Positions 9,074 to 16,994 of a DNA stretch of 64,000 nucleotides are shown here, one piece after another. The notes below the pieces were generated by a model that searched no databases, was not told where the DNA came from, and worked only from the letters and a program-made list of their open reading frames with translations. The stretch is taken from the NCBI RefSeq assembly GCF_002157685.2, contig NZ_AP026738.1, positions 558,001-622,000 of the forward strand, given 5' to 3'. Numbering within the stretch: position 1 is the stretch's first letter; each line of letters opens with the position of its first letter. A program made the translations under genes and the position numbers. This DNA comes from Comamonas thiooxydans (GTDB lineage Bacteria > Pseudomonadota > Gammaproteobacteria > Burkholderiales > Burkholderiaceae_C).

Positions 9074-9628
9074 ATGCAAGCAAGATCACGTTTTTCGCGG
9101 GCCCTGTGTCTGGTGGCCGCTGCCCTGCTGGGCGGCTGCGCCGGCATGGATGCCCAGGAGTGCAGGGACACGGACTGGGCCTATCTGGGCCAGTTGGACG
9201 CCATGGACGGCAAGCAGGACATCACCACCCGGGCCAAGCGCCATTTCCGTACCTGCAAGGACAACGGCGTGCAGATGGATGTGCGGGCCTACCAGCAGGG
9301 CTGGCAGCAGGGACTGCGGGGTTTTTGCACGGCTGAAAGCGGCAAGGCGTTTGCCGAGACGGGCCGCAAATACCAGTACGGCTACTGCCCGGCGCAGGTG
9401 GAGTCTGCCTTTTTGCAGGGCTATGGCCCGGTGCGCGAGCGGCTGGACATGCAGGAAGAAATGACCCAGCTGCAGCAACGCATCGACATGAAGAAAAAAG
9501 AGCTGCGCGAAGCACGCAGCGCCAGGAACAGCTCCAGTCATATTGCTTATGTGGAGAAAGACTTGCGTGATCTGAATCTCGAGTTGCTGCAACTGCGCTT
9601 CAAGCTCGCGCAGATGCCGCCCAAGTAA
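9074..9628 (+). CDS. DUF2799 family lipoprotein
   Basis: The protein begins MQARSRFSRALCLVAAALLGGCAG, a signal peptide with a lipobox (LGGC), so it should be a lipid-anchored periplasmic or outer-membrane protein. The mature part has the DUF2799 pattern: aromatic-rich repeats (DWAYLGQLDAM, YQQGWQQGLRGFC, GRKYQYGYC, FLQGYGPVR). A charged, probably coiled-coil, C-terminal segment (about residues 130-184) is rich in Lys, Arg, Glu and Gln. Cysteines outside the lipobox could form disulfides. The start was placed at 9074 because it gives the proper signal peptide; an upstream Met at 9050 also exists. Its function is unknown. It is followed 12 bp later by the cysteine-rich gene, suggesting a shared transcript. 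Confidence 0.75.
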   Translation: MQARSRFSRALCLVAAALLGGCAGMDAQECRDTDWAYLGQLDAMDGKQDITTRAKRHFRTCKDNGVQMDVRAYQQGWQQGLRGFCTAESGKAFAETGRKYQYGYCPAQVESAFLQGYGPVRERLDMQEEMTQLQQRIDMKKKELREARSARNSSSHIAYVEKDLRDLNLELLQLRFKLAQMPPK

Positions 9629-9640
9629 GCGCAGCCGCAG

Positions 9641-10705
9641 ATGCAGACAGCAGCAGATTTCATTACGGCACTGGATGTGGACGAATCCGTCAAGGCCGTG
9701 CAGCTGGAGTCGATCTCGCGCGCGCTCATGCCCTGGCTGCAGCGGGCGCCAGCGGCCGAGGTCAAGCAACTGGCGCAGGCGCTGCTGGCGGGCAATACGC
9801 GCTGGCATGTGACGCTGCACGACACGTTGTCCTGGCTGGCCGACGACGACTGGCCGGCGCTGGTGGCCGCAGCCCTGCAATCGGCCCAGGCGCGCGGCAG
9901 CATGAGCGAGGCAGAGCGCACGGTGCTGGAAGCCGCCAGCTATCAACAGCCTGAACTCATCAAGCCTTTGATAGCGCCCCTTGCTGAACTGGACTGCGAT
10001 GTCGAGCAATTTGAGGCTGAAGAGCAGGTGCATAGCGCGCAAGAAGCTATGCATTTGATATTCCCTCCGCGCTATCTGGATCACGCAATTGCCTGGATTC
10101 CCCGGCACTGGCACCCCAGCTGGAATCTGCAGCACAGCCCTGAACGCTATCGCTTTGGCGGCGCGGGCGCAGGCAACTGCCAGCATTGCGGCGAGCCGCT
10201 GCAGCACCTGATCAGCTTGCCGGCCAGCAAGGTATTTGGCAGCGATCAGCCTGCAGACCAAACCGTGCATCTGCAGCTATGCCTGTCCTGCATGGAAAGC
10301 GGCGTGGGCGAGCTGCATTACCGCCACGATGAAACAGGCCAGGCACATTGCCTGAACGCGGCCGCAGATGGTCAGCTGCAGGAGCCGGACTGGGAGTACG
10401 GGCCTTTGCGCGCTACCGAGGTGGCACTGGCAGAAACGCCCGCACGCTGGCAGCGCCAGGATTGGGGCCAGTCCAACGGCCGCGAGAATCTGTACCGCGT
10501 GGGGGGCGAGCCTGCGTGGATTCAATCGCCCTGGCAGCCGCTGTGCACCTGCTGCGGCCAGAGCATGCGCTTTGTGCTGCAGCTGGATTCTCAGATTCCG
10601 CAGGCTGATGGTGCAGACGCTCATTACTGGGGCAGCGGCGGCATGCTTTACGGCTTTGCCTGTACGCCTTGCGCGTGCAGCGCCTTCATCACTCAGTACA
10701 CTTGA
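9641..10705 (+). CDS. Cysteine-rich hypothetical protein, possibly YwqG/DUF1963-like
   Basis: This 354-residue protein was not recognised with confidence. The first 150 residues are helical-looking and contain a segment (about 100-141) whose DNA resembles the family A intergenic repeat. The C-terminal 180 residues hold four cysteine pairs: C180/C183, C214/C217, C302/C305 and C341/C344. Their spacing suggests two structural zinc ribbons. The block GGEPAWIQSPWQPLCTCCG followed by MRFVLQLDS and WGSGGMLYGFAC resembles the DUF1963 (YwqG-like) domain, whose role is unknown. No signal peptide or membrane segment is visible, so it is probably cytoplasmic. Confidence 0.6.
   Translation: MQTAADFITALDVDESVKAVQLESISRALMPWLQRAPAAEVKQLAQALLAGNTRWHVTLHDTLSWLADDDWPALVAAALQSAQARGSMSEAERTVLEAASYQQPELIKPLIAPLAELDCDVEQFEAEEQVHSAQEAMHLIFPPRYLDHAIAWIPRHWHPSWNLQHSPERYRFGGAGAGNCQHCGEPLQHLISLPASKVFGSDQPADQTVHLQLCLSCMESGVGELHYRHDETGQAHCLNAAADGQLQEPDWEYGPLRATEVALAETPARWQRQDWGQSNGRENLYRVGGEPAWIQSPWQPLCTCCGQSMRFVLQLDSQIPQADGADAHYWGSGGMLYGFACTPCACSAFITQYT
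9939..10064. repeat. Family A repeat-like DNA inside a coding sequence
   Basis: Within the cysteine-rich gene, the DNA turns AT-richer and contains several pieces of the family A element: GCTATCAACAGCC, TTTGATAGCGCC and ATAGCGCGCAAGAAGCTATG. The reading frame stays open across them. It appears to be one or two eroded copies absorbed into the protein (residues about 100-141). Confidence 0.4.
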
Positions 10706-10745
10706 TGCACGGGGCGCGGTGGGCGCTCTTTCTTCGAGAGTTTGT

Positions 10746-11243
10746 ATGTGTGGATCAGAACTTCACGCGCTGCCTGAAGGCGTGCAGCGCGTCAGCCGCT
10801 TTTTGCAGGATGCCGGTCATCCGCATGCACCGCAGATGCTGGACGGTGCTGCGCGTACCGCCCAGGAGGCCGCCGATCAGCTCAGCATTCTGGTCGGGCA
10901 GGTGGCCAAGAGCATCATCTTCAAGCGCAGGAGCGATGGCGCGGCCGTGCTGGTCGTGGCCTCGGGCGACAAGCGTGTCGATGAAAAGAAAGTGACGCAG
11001 CTGGTGGGCAAGGTCGGCCGCGCCGATGCGGATTTCGTCAAGTCCAGCACCGGCTTCTCGATCGGCGGCGTCAGCCCCGTGGCCCATGCAACCAAGGTCG
11101 TCACCTTGATGGATGCCGAGCTGCAACGCTTCGAGACCGTGTGGGCCGCTGCAGGCCATCCGCATGGCGTGTTTCCTGCATCGCCCGCGCAGTTGCAGGC
11201 GTTGACCGCAGCCCCCTGGTCGGACGTGGTGGAGCAGGCATGA
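10746..11243 (+). CDS. YbaK/EbsC-type aminoacyl-tRNA deacylase family protein
   Basis: This 165-residue protein has the YbaK/ProX-like fold. The block VAKSIIFKRRSDGAAVLVVASGDKRVDEKKV followed by FSIGGVSPVAH is characteristic. In this superfamily the conserved Lys and the GGVSP loop act in editing of mischarged tRNA (Cys-tRNAPro or Ala-tRNAPro). The start at 10746 (MCGSELHALPEGV) places the N-terminus where the family begins; upstream in-frame sequence belongs to the previous gene's region. Its TGA overlaps the next ATG, indicating translational coupling with the DUF1289 gene. Its tRNA specificity cannot be told from the sequence. Confidence 0.8.
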   Translation: MCGSELHALPEGVQRVSRFLQDAGHPHAPQMLDGAARTAQEAADQLSILVGQVAKSIIFKRRSDGAAVLVVASGDKRVDEKKVTQLVGKVGRADADFVKSSTGFSIGGVSPVAHATKVVTLMDAELQRFETVWAAAGHPHGVFPASPAQLQALTAAPWSDVVEQA

Positions 11244-11530
11244 GTACGGAACTTCTTCAGGAGCAGCAGGCTCAGCAGGCACAGCAGCTGGCGCAACTGG
11301 CCGCCAAGGCCGAGGTGGCCCTGGTCTGGGCCGAGGCCGACCAGCCCGTTGCTTCGCCCTGCATCAACGTCTGCCGCATGACGGCGGACCGCAGCCATTG
11401 CCAGGGCTGCTTCAGAACCATTGACGAGATTCGCGCCTGGTCCAAGGGCGATGCCGAGCTGCGTCTGCAGATCTGGGGCCAGCTGCTGCAGCGCGCCGGC
11501 CTCGAGGACCCGCGCCAGGCCGAGATCTGA
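11240..11530 (+). CDS. DUF1289 domain protein
   Basis: This small protein (96 residues) has a Gln/Ala-rich N-terminal helix. A DUF1289 core follows: SPCINVCRM, then CQGCFRTIDEIRAW and a WG motif. The four cysteines (two CxxxC/CxxC pairs) look like a metal site. DUF1289 proteins are widespread in proteobacteria and often sit beside housekeeping or redox genes; their function is unknown. The ATG overlaps the stop of the YbaK-type gene, and the downstream isomerase follows 21 bp later, so the three probably form one operon. Confidence 0.8.
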   Translation: MSTELLQEQQAQQAQQLAQLAAKAEVALVWAEADQPVASPCINVCRMTADRSHCQGCFRTIDEIRAWSKGDAELRLQIWGQLLQRAGLEDPRQAEI

Positions 11531-11551
11531 TCCCCTTTGAGGAGAGCCGAC

Positions 11552-12187
11552 ATGAAGCACATCACCTGTTATCTGGACTTTGTGTCGCCCTATGCGTGGC
11601 TGGCGCTGGAGCAGATGCCCAAGGCGCTGCAAGGGCTCAGCTATCACGTGGACTACCGTCCGGTGCTGCTGGGAGCCTTGCTGCAAGGCAATGCCAACCC
11701 CGGACCGGCCGGTATTCCTGCCAAGCGCGCCTGGACCTACCGCCATGTCACATGGCTTGGCCGGTCGCTGGGCATACCGCTGCAGATGCCGGCCCGGCAT
11801 CCGTTCAAGCCGTTGCCGCTGCTGCGGCTGGCGCTGGCCCATGGGCGTGACGGCAGCATCAACCGCTTTGTGGCACAGGCGGTGATGCAGCATGTCTGGC
11901 AGGGCGGCCATGAGGCCAATGATGCGCAGCGCCTGCAGGAGCTGCGCGCGCAGCTGAAGGAGCAGTTGCGCCATGAGGAGGGCGGTGCCGAGGTCAAGCA
12001 ATGGCTGCGCAGCAATACCGAGCAGGCGCAGCAGGCGGGCGTATTCGGCGTGCCGGCCTGGGTGGTGGACGGTCATGTGTTCTGGGGCCTGGACGGCCTG
12101 CCCATGCTGCAGGCCTATCTGCGTGGCGATGAGTGGTTTGCGCAGCAGTGGGAGGCTGCTGCCGGTGTGTCCTGGGGGCTGGAGTAA
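11552..12187 (+). CDS. 2-hydroxychromene-2-carboxylate isomerase (DsbA-like)
   Basis: This 211-residue protein is of the kappa-class GST/DsbA-like fold. The N-terminal CYLDFVSPYAWLA contains the Ser that replaces the DsbA cysteine in HCCA isomerases. The C-terminal GVFGVPAWVVDGHVFWGLD matches the cis-Pro/GVPtfvv region. Characterised members isomerise 2-hydroxychromene-2-carboxylate during naphthalene breakdown in a glutathione-dependent way, but many homologues lie outside such pathways, as here. The start at 11552 follows a GGAGAG ribosome site; an upstream Met at 11537 is less likely. The biological substrate is unknown. Confidence 0.8.
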   Translation: MKHITCYLDFVSPYAWLALEQMPKALQGLSYHVDYRPVLLGALLQGNANPGPAGIPAKRAWTYRHVTWLGRSLGIPLQMPARHPFKPLPLLRLALAHGRDGSINRFVAQAVMQHVWQGGHEANDAQRLQELRAQLKEQLRHEEGGAEVKQWLRSNTEQAQQAGVFGVPAWVVDGHVFWGLDGLPMLQAYLRGDEWFAQQWEAAAGVSWGLE

Positions 12188-12332
12188 GGCTGCAGGTATG
12201 GGGCCTGAGCCGGGATCGAGGCGCAGGACGGTACTTTCTTCCAGGCATCGGCCATGGCGCCTAGGCGACGCCGGGCGTGACCGGCCTTGCATAAGCTGGT
12301 GCGGTTTTCAAGACCATCAAGGAGACCGCACC

Positions 12333-13106
12333 ATGGATACCCAGCAGATGTTTTCGCTCAAGGGCCGCACGGCTCTTGTCACCGGTGGTTCGCGCGGCAT
12401 CGGCCGCATGATCGCCGAAGGCTTTGTGCGCCAGGGCGCGCGCGTGTACATCTCGGCGCGCAAGGCCGAGGCCTGCGACCAGACGGCGCGCGAGCTGTCG
12501 GAGCTGGGCCACTGCGTTTCGCTGCCCGCAGACGTGTCCACCATGGATGGCGTGAAGTCGCTGGTCGATGCCTATGCGGCGCACGAAGGCCAGCTGGCCA
12601 TCCTCGTCAACAACGCGGGCGCGGCCTGGGGCGCGCCCTATGACGAATTTCCCGAAAGCGGCTGGGACAAGGTCGTGGACCTGAACATGAAGTCGCCCTT
12701 CTTCCTGACCCAGGCGCTCACGCCCATGCTGCGCAAGTCGGCCGCAGGCGCGCAGCTGGCCAAGGTCATCAATATCGCCTCCATCGACGGCGTCTCGGTC
12801 AACCCCTGGGAGACCTACTCCTACGCAGCGAGCAAGGCCGGCCTGATCCACCTGACCAAGCGCATGGCCCTGCGCCTGGCGCCCGAGCGCATCGTGGTCA
12901 GCGCCATCGCGCCCGGGCCGTTCGCCTCGGAGATGAACAAGAACGCGCGCGATCATGCGGACGAGGCCGCGGGGCGCGTGCCCCTGGGCCGCATCGGCGA
13001 GCCCGAGGATATGGCCGGCGCCGCCATCTTCCTGGCCTCGCGCGCCGGCGACTATGTGGTGGGTTCCACCCTGGTCGTGGACGGCGGCTGCGCCTGGGCG
13101 CGCTGA
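12333..13106 (+). CDS. SDR-family oxidoreductase, RhlG-like
   Basis: This is a 257-residue short-chain dehydrogenase. The NADP-binding motif TGGSRGIG is at about residues 18-25, NNAG lies near residue 92, and the catalytic YAASK is intact. The C-terminal GSTLVVDGG is also typical. The overall sequence (GRTALVTGGSRGIGRMIAEG) resembles RhlG-type 3-ketoacyl reductases. A GGAGA ribosome site precedes the ATG. It stands alone between the isomerase gene and the IclR module, with 145 bp of featureless DNA upstream. Its cofactor is probably NADPH; its substrate is undetermined. Confidence 0.8.
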   Translation: MDTQQMFSLKGRTALVTGGSRGIGRMIAEGFVRQGARVYISARKAEACDQTARELSELGHCVSLPADVSTMDGVKSLVDAYAAHEGQLAILVNNAGAAWGAPYDEFPESGWDKVVDLNMKSPFFLTQALTPMLRKSAAGAQLAKVINIASIDGVSVNPWETYSYAASKAGLIHLTKRMALRLAPERIVVSAIAPGPFASEMNKNARDHADEAAGRVPLGRIGEPEDMAGAAIFLASRAGDYVVGSTLVVDGGCAWAR

Positions 13107-13137
13107 GCTCACCTGAGCGCATCCATTGCATAAAAAG

Positions 13138-13217
13138 ATAGCTCTTATCGCTTGATGGATAAGTAATTCAGATGCAAAAGTATCTGAATTTCAATTTCAA
13201 TAAGCGAGCAAAGCTAT
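13138..13217. repeat. Family A MITE-like repeat, near-complete copy
   Basis: This is an AT-rich element of about 80 bp with imperfect terminal inverted repeats (GATAGCTCTTATCGCTTGAT against the complement of AATAAGCGAGCAAAGCTAT). An internal palindrome is built on TTCAGAT and ATCTGAA. It lies between the converging SDR and IclR genes and could fold into one long hairpin that serves both as terminator. Confidence 0.6.
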
Positions 13218-13276
13218 TGTTTTTTGAACCTTCATTCCGACAAGAATGAATCCTTTCGGGGGCTGCTTTCCTGCCC

Positions 13277-14035
13277 TCAGGGATGCCACTGCGTGGCGCG
13301 CACAGGACTGGCGGCCGGCGTGGCGGAATTGCCGGCCAGCGCATAGGACAGCTTGTTGGCTGCGGCAATCACGGTCCGGGCCAGGGCTTCGAGCCTGGCC
13401 TCGGGCAGGCGCGATGCGGGGCCCGAGATGCAGACCGATCCCATGAGCCGCCAGTGCATGCCGAACACCGGCGCCGAGACCGTAGCCACACCTTGCTCGC
13501 GCTCGCCGATGGAGCAGTGGTAGCCCTTTCTGCGGATCTGCTCGTAGATCTCGCCGGGCTCGCCCGAGAACGCCAGGATGACGCGGCCCGGCGAGCCCTT
13601 GTCCAGTGGCAGCCCCTCGCCCATGCGCGCATGGTGGCGCAGGGCCTGCGGCCCTTCCACGCGTACCAGGCAGGTACGCACATGGCCCTCGCGCACGTAG
13701 AAAGCGGCGCTCTCGCCGCTGAGCTGGGTGAGCTCGCGCAGCGCTGGCTCCAGCACGTTCTGCACATCGAAGCCTGCCTGGTAGCGCGCGCCCAGCCAGC
13801 CCGAGGAAGGACCCAGCCGCCATTCCCCGTCCTCGCGCTGCACCATGTAGCCCGACCGGGCCAGCGTGCGCGCCAGCCGCAGCACCGTGGTCTTGTGCAG
13901 GCCGCAGCGCCGGCTGAGTTCGGCCAGCGAAAGATGCGATTCGCCCAGCGCAAAGGCCTCGAGCAGCTGCAGTGCGCGGGTGACGGCGATGACGCCGTCG
14001 CCGGACTTCTGTGCGGATTGGGTGGGGTTGCTCAT
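13277..14035 (-). CDS. IclR-family transcriptional regulator
   Basis: This 252-residue regulator has an N-terminal winged helix-turn-helix (RALQLLEAFALGE, LSLAELSRRCGLHKTTVLRLARTLA) and a C-terminal effector-binding domain typical of IclR (SGESAAFYVREG, PGRVILAFSGEPG). It is divergent from the Bug/RraA/dehydrogenase genes starting at 14166, so it is the likely local switch for that module. The shared 130-bp spacer holds palindromes suitable as operators. The effector is unknown and may be the acid bound by the Bug receptor or its breakdown product. Confidence 0.88.
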   Translation of the reverse strand: MSNPTQSAQKSGDGVIAVTRALQLLEAFALGESHLSLAELSRRCGLHKTTVLRLARTLARSGYMVQREDGEWRLGPSSGWLGARYQAGFDVQNVLEPALRELTQLSGESAAFYVREGHVRTCLVRVEGPQALRHHARMGEGLPLDKGSPGRVILAFSGEPGEIYEQIRRKGYHCSIGEREQGVATVSAPVFGMHWRLMGSVCISGPASRLPEARLEALARTVIAAANKLSYALAGNSATPAASPVRATQWHP

Positions 14036-14045
14036 GGTGCAATGC

Positions 14046-14062
14046 GTTTCATTCTACGAAAC
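14046..14062. promoter_or_regulatory. Candidate IclR operator palindrome
   Basis: GTTTC-ATTCTAC-GAAAC is a perfect 5-bp inverted repeat with a 7-bp spacer, just upstream of the IclR start. A second palindrome, AAACGTTT, lies at 14079-14086. IclR proteins commonly bind short palindromes of this size in the divergent promoter region. Binding itself is inferred. Confidence 0.4.
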
Positions 14063-14165
14063 ATCATTGTATGGGTTGAAACGTTTGCCTAAAGTTGCTC
14101 CAGCGGTTGGGCTTCCGGCCGCACACATCAGAACACGCTTCAAAGCGACCAACAGGAGACAATAG

Positions 14166-15158
14166 ATGAACTTTCGCCCGCTTTCGCGCGCCCTGCATGC
14201 CGCCGTGCTCGGCTTCGTGGCCGTAGTCACTCCCTTCGCCGGAGCGCTGGCGCAGCCCGCCTATCCGACCAAGCCGATCCGCCTGATCGTGCCGTTCCCG
14301 CCCGGCGGCGGCACGGACATGATTGCGCGCACCGTGGCGCAGAAGATGGCCGAGCAGAACAAGTGGAGCGTGGTGGTGGACAACCGCCCCGGCGCGGGCG
14401 GCAACCTGGGCGTGGACGCTGCGGCCAAGGCCGCGCCCGACGGCTACACCCTGGTCATGGGCCAGACCAGCAATCTCGCCATCAACCCCTGGCTCTACGC
14501 CAAGCTGCCCTACGACCCGATCAAGAGCCTGGCGCCCGTGGCCCTGGTGTCCTCGGCACCCATCGTCATGGCAGCTCCCGCCAACACGCCCTACAAGACC
14601 TTTGCCGAGCTGGTGACGGCGGCCAAGGCCAGGCCCGACGGCATCACCCTGGGCTATTCGGGTAACGGCACCGTGGCCCATCTGGCGGGCGAGCAGGCCC
14701 AGAAGATCTCGGGCATGAGCCTGCGCCATGTGCCCTACAAGGGCGCAGGCCAGGCCATGACGGACCTGGTGGGCGGACAGATCGATCTGTACATGTCCGC
14801 CATTCCCACGCTGCTGGGCCAGGTGCGCAACGGCAAGTTGCGGCCCATTGTCGTGACCTCGCTGGCGCGCTCCAGCCAACTGCCCGACACGCCCACGCTG
14901 GCCGAGCTCGGCTACAAGGACTTCGAGGCCAGCTCCTGGTACGGCGTGCTGGCGCCCGCGGGAACGCCCGAGGCCATCGTGCAGCAGCTCAACAAGGCCA
15001 TCAACCTGGCCCTGAAGCAGCCCGATGTGGCCGAGAAACTGCGCTCCGAGGGCGGCGACGTGCTGGGCGGCACGCCCCAGACCTTTGCCCAGTTGCTGCG
15101 CACCGAGGTGCCGCGCTGGGGCCGCATCGTCAAGGACTCGGGCGCCAGCCTGGACTGA
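14166..15158 (+). CDS. Tripartite tricarboxylate transporter receptor (Bug/TctC family)
   Basis: This is a periplasmic solute-binding protein of 330 residues with a signal peptide ending around ALAQPAYP. Family motifs are the N-terminal IRLIVPFPPGGGTD loop, VVDNRPGAGGNLG and AAPDGYTL, plus the mid-domain VPYKGAGQAMTDLVGGQ. Bug receptors bind small carboxylates and either feed TctAB permeases or act as sensors. No TctA or TctB gene is present here, which is usual in Burkholderiales. It is first in the module with the RraA-type and dehydrogenase genes, so the bound ligand is probably their substrate or precursor. The closest paralogue in the window is the Bug gene at 35.4 kb (shared NLAINP and GNGTV motifs). 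Confidence 0.9.
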   Translation: MNFRPLSRALHAAVLGFVAVVTPFAGALAQPAYPTKPIRLIVPFPPGGGTDMIARTVAQKMAEQNKWSVVVDNRPGAGGNLGVDAAAKAAPDGYTLVMGQTSNLAINPWLYAKLPYDPIKSLAPVALVSSAPIVMAAPANTPYKTFAELVTAAKARPDGITLGYSGNGTVAHLAGEQAQKISGMSLRHVPYKGAGQAMTDLVGGQIDLYMSAIPTLLGQVRNGKLRPIVVTSLARSSQLPDTPTLAELGYKDFEASSWYGVLAPAGTPEAIVQQLNKAINLALKQPDVAEKLRSEGGDVLGGTPQTFAQLLRTEVPRWGRIVKDSGASLD

Positions 15159-15217
15159 GGCCGGTCACGCCACCGCGTCATCGCGCCAACAAACCACCCA
15201 CCCAGCACACCTGCCGC

Positions 15218-15271
15218 GCCATGTCTGGCGCATATGCCTGGCGCATATGCCTGGCGCATATGTCTGGCATG
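15218..15271. repeat. 13-bp tandem repeat
   Basis: About three and a half direct copies of CATATGCCTGGCG occur between the Bug and RraA-type genes. Two units are identical and the flanking ones carry T in place of C (CATATGTCTGG). Each unit contains an NdeI-like CATATG palindrome. This may be slippage-prone; no function is evident. Confidence 0.7.
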
Positions 15272-15363
15272 TGCCCTTGCGGGCAGGACGCCGTGCGCCC
15301 TGCCACTACTGCACCTTCTTCACTTTCACCTCTGCAACCGGACCGAATCGCGGACTAATCATC

Positions 15364-16050
15364 ATGAGCCAACTTCCAGAAATCATCCGTGACATCGAGC
15401 GCGTCAGCGCCGAGGTCGTCCAGAAGGCCTCGAGCTTCCAGGCCGCCATCCTGGCCGACGTGGCAGGCCGCCGCGGCACCATGAACGCACGCGTGGCGCC
15501 CGTGCACCAGGACATGAAGCTCGCCGGTCCGGCCTTCACCGTCGAGGTGCGCCCCGGAGACAACCTGATGATCCACGCCGCCATCGCCCTGGCCAAGCCC
15601 GGCGATATCCTGGTCATCGACGGCAAGGGAGACCAGACTGCGGCCCTGATGGGTACGCTGATGCTCAGCGCCTGCAAGAAGACAGGCCTTGGCGGCGTGA
15701 TCGTGGATGGCGCGATCCGCGACAAGCTCGAGCTGCTGGAGCTGGGCTTTGCGGTGTTCAGCGCCGGCTTCAATCCTGCAGGTCCGACCAAGTTCGTGCC
15801 CGGTCGCATCAATCACCCTATCTCCTGTGGCGGTGCGACGGTGAACCCGGGCGACCTGGTGGTGGGCGACGCCGACGGCGTGGTCGTGATCGAGCGCGCC
15901 AAGGCGCCCGCCATGCTGGCGCTGGCCGACAGGAAAGTGGCCGACGAGGCCGCGCGCATCGAGGCCATCGCCCGCGGCGACACGGCCTCGAAGTGGCTGC
16001 CCGCCGCGCTGCGCGCGGCCGGCGTGCTCAAGGAAGGAGAGACGCTGTGA
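15364..16050 (+). CDS. RraA-fold aldolase/decarboxylase (HMG/CHA aldolase type)
   Basis: This 228-residue protein belongs to the RraA/methyltransferase-like superfamily. The active-site region GGVIVDGAIRDKLEL has the conserved Arg-Asp pair. VRPGDNLMIHAAIALAKPGD and DLVVGDADGVVVI are typical of 4-hydroxy-4-methyl-2-oxoglutarate (HMG) or 4-carboxy-4-hydroxy-2-oxoadipate aldolases. Such enzymes use a divalent metal to release pyruvate from tertiary 4-hydroxy-2-oxo acids. Regulator of RNase E activity (RraA) is the alternative, but the operon with a dehydrogenase and an acid receptor supports catabolism. The start at 15364 was chosen for the family N-terminus; the upstream open frame covers the tandem repeat. 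A paralogue is at 34.7 kb. Confidence 0.8.
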   Translation: MSQLPEIIRDIERVSAEVVQKASSFQAAILADVAGRRGTMNARVAPVHQDMKLAGPAFTVEVRPGDNLMIHAAIALAKPGDILVIDGKGDQTAALMGTLMLSACKKTGLGGVIVDGAIRDKLELLELGFAVFSAGFNPAGPTKFVPGRINHPISCGGATVNPGDLVVGDADGVVVIERAKAPAMLALADRKVADEAARIEAIARGDTASKWLPAALRAAGVLKEGETL

Positions 16051-16970
16051 GCACCATCATCGTCACGGGCGCTGACCTGGCGCAGCAGGCCCTGGATCTG
16101 CTGCAAGGCCACGACATAGTCTACGCGGGCAAGACGCCCACCGAGCAAGACCTGGTGGACCTGTGCCGCCGGCATGATCCCGTCGCCATCATCGTGCGCT
16201 ACGGCAAGGTGGGGGCGGCGGTCATGGAAGCCGGACCTTCGCTCAAGGTGATTTCCAAGCACGGCAGCGGCACGGACACCATAGACAAAGCCGCGGCCGC
16301 GCAGCGCGGCATCGAGGTCGTGGCGGCGGTCGGCGCCAACGCGGCGGCCGTGGCCGAACAGGCCCTGGCCCTGCTGCTGGCCTGCGCCAAGTCGGTGGTG
16401 CAGCTGGACTCGCGCATGCACTCCGGCCATTGGGACAAGCCCACGCACAAAAGCCTGGAACTGGCCGGGCGCACCGTGGGCCTGGTCGGCCTGGGCGCCA
16501 TAGGCCTGCGCTTTGCGAAGATGGCCGATGCACTGGGCATGCGCGTGATCGGCTTCGATCCCTTTGCGGGCCAGCTGCCCGGCTACGTGCAGGCCGTGGA
16601 CCTGGATACGCTGTGGCGCGAAAGCGATGCGATCTCGCTGCACTGCCCGCTGACCGACGACAACCGCAACCTGCTCAACGCCGCAACCCTGGCGTGCTGC
16701 AGGCGCGGCGTGATTGTGGTCAACACCGCGCGGGGCGGTCTCGTCGACGAGGCCGCGCTGCTGGCCGCCGTGCAGGAAGGCCAGGTCAGCGCTGCGGGCC
16801 TGGACAGCTTTGCCGTTGAGCCCATGGCGGCCGGCCACCCGTTCCTGCACCAGCCAGGCTTCATCCTCAGCCCGCACATCGGCGGCGTGACCTCGGATGC
16901 CTATGTGAACATGGGCGTGGGAGCGGCGCGCAACGTGCTTGCGGTGCTGGAGCGCGCCAGCGTCTCCTGA
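16047..16970 (+). CDS. D-2-hydroxyacid dehydrogenase (PGDH-like)
   Basis: This 307-residue NAD-dependent oxidoreductase uses a GTG start that overlaps the RraA stop (GTGA), so the two are translationally coupled. Motifs are the nucleotide loop GLVGLGAIGLRFA, the catalytic Arg in NTARGGLVDE and the His in LSPHIGG. The N-terminal substrate segment VISKHGSGTDTID resembles 3-phosphoglycerate-dehydrogenase-like enzymes. It would interconvert a 2-oxo acid and its D-hydroxy acid, probably feeding the aldolase. A paralogue with the same partners is encoded at 33.7 kb. The exact substrate is unknown. Confidence 0.85.
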   Translation: MSTIIVTGADLAQQALDLLQGHDIVYAGKTPTEQDLVDLCRRHDPVAIIVRYGKVGAAVMEAGPSLKVISKHGSGTDTIDKAAAAQRGIEVVAAVGANAAAVAEQALALLLACAKSVVQLDSRMHSGHWDKPTHKSLELAGRTVGLVGLGAIGLRFAKMADALGMRVIGFDPFAGQLPGYVQAVDLDTLWRESDAISLHCPLTDDNRNLLNAATLACCRRGVIVVNTARGGLVDEAALLAAVQEGQVSAAGLDSFAVEPMAAGHPFLHQPGFILSPHIGGVTSDAYVNMGVGAARNVLAVLERASVS

Positions 16971-16994
16971 GCCGGGGCCTGTCCCGCAAGGCCG

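Noticed and set aside
15364..16050. True RraA (RNase E inhibitor) for the two RraA-fold genes
   Set aside because: Both are operonic with a dehydrogenase and an acid receptor and match the aldolase subgroup better.
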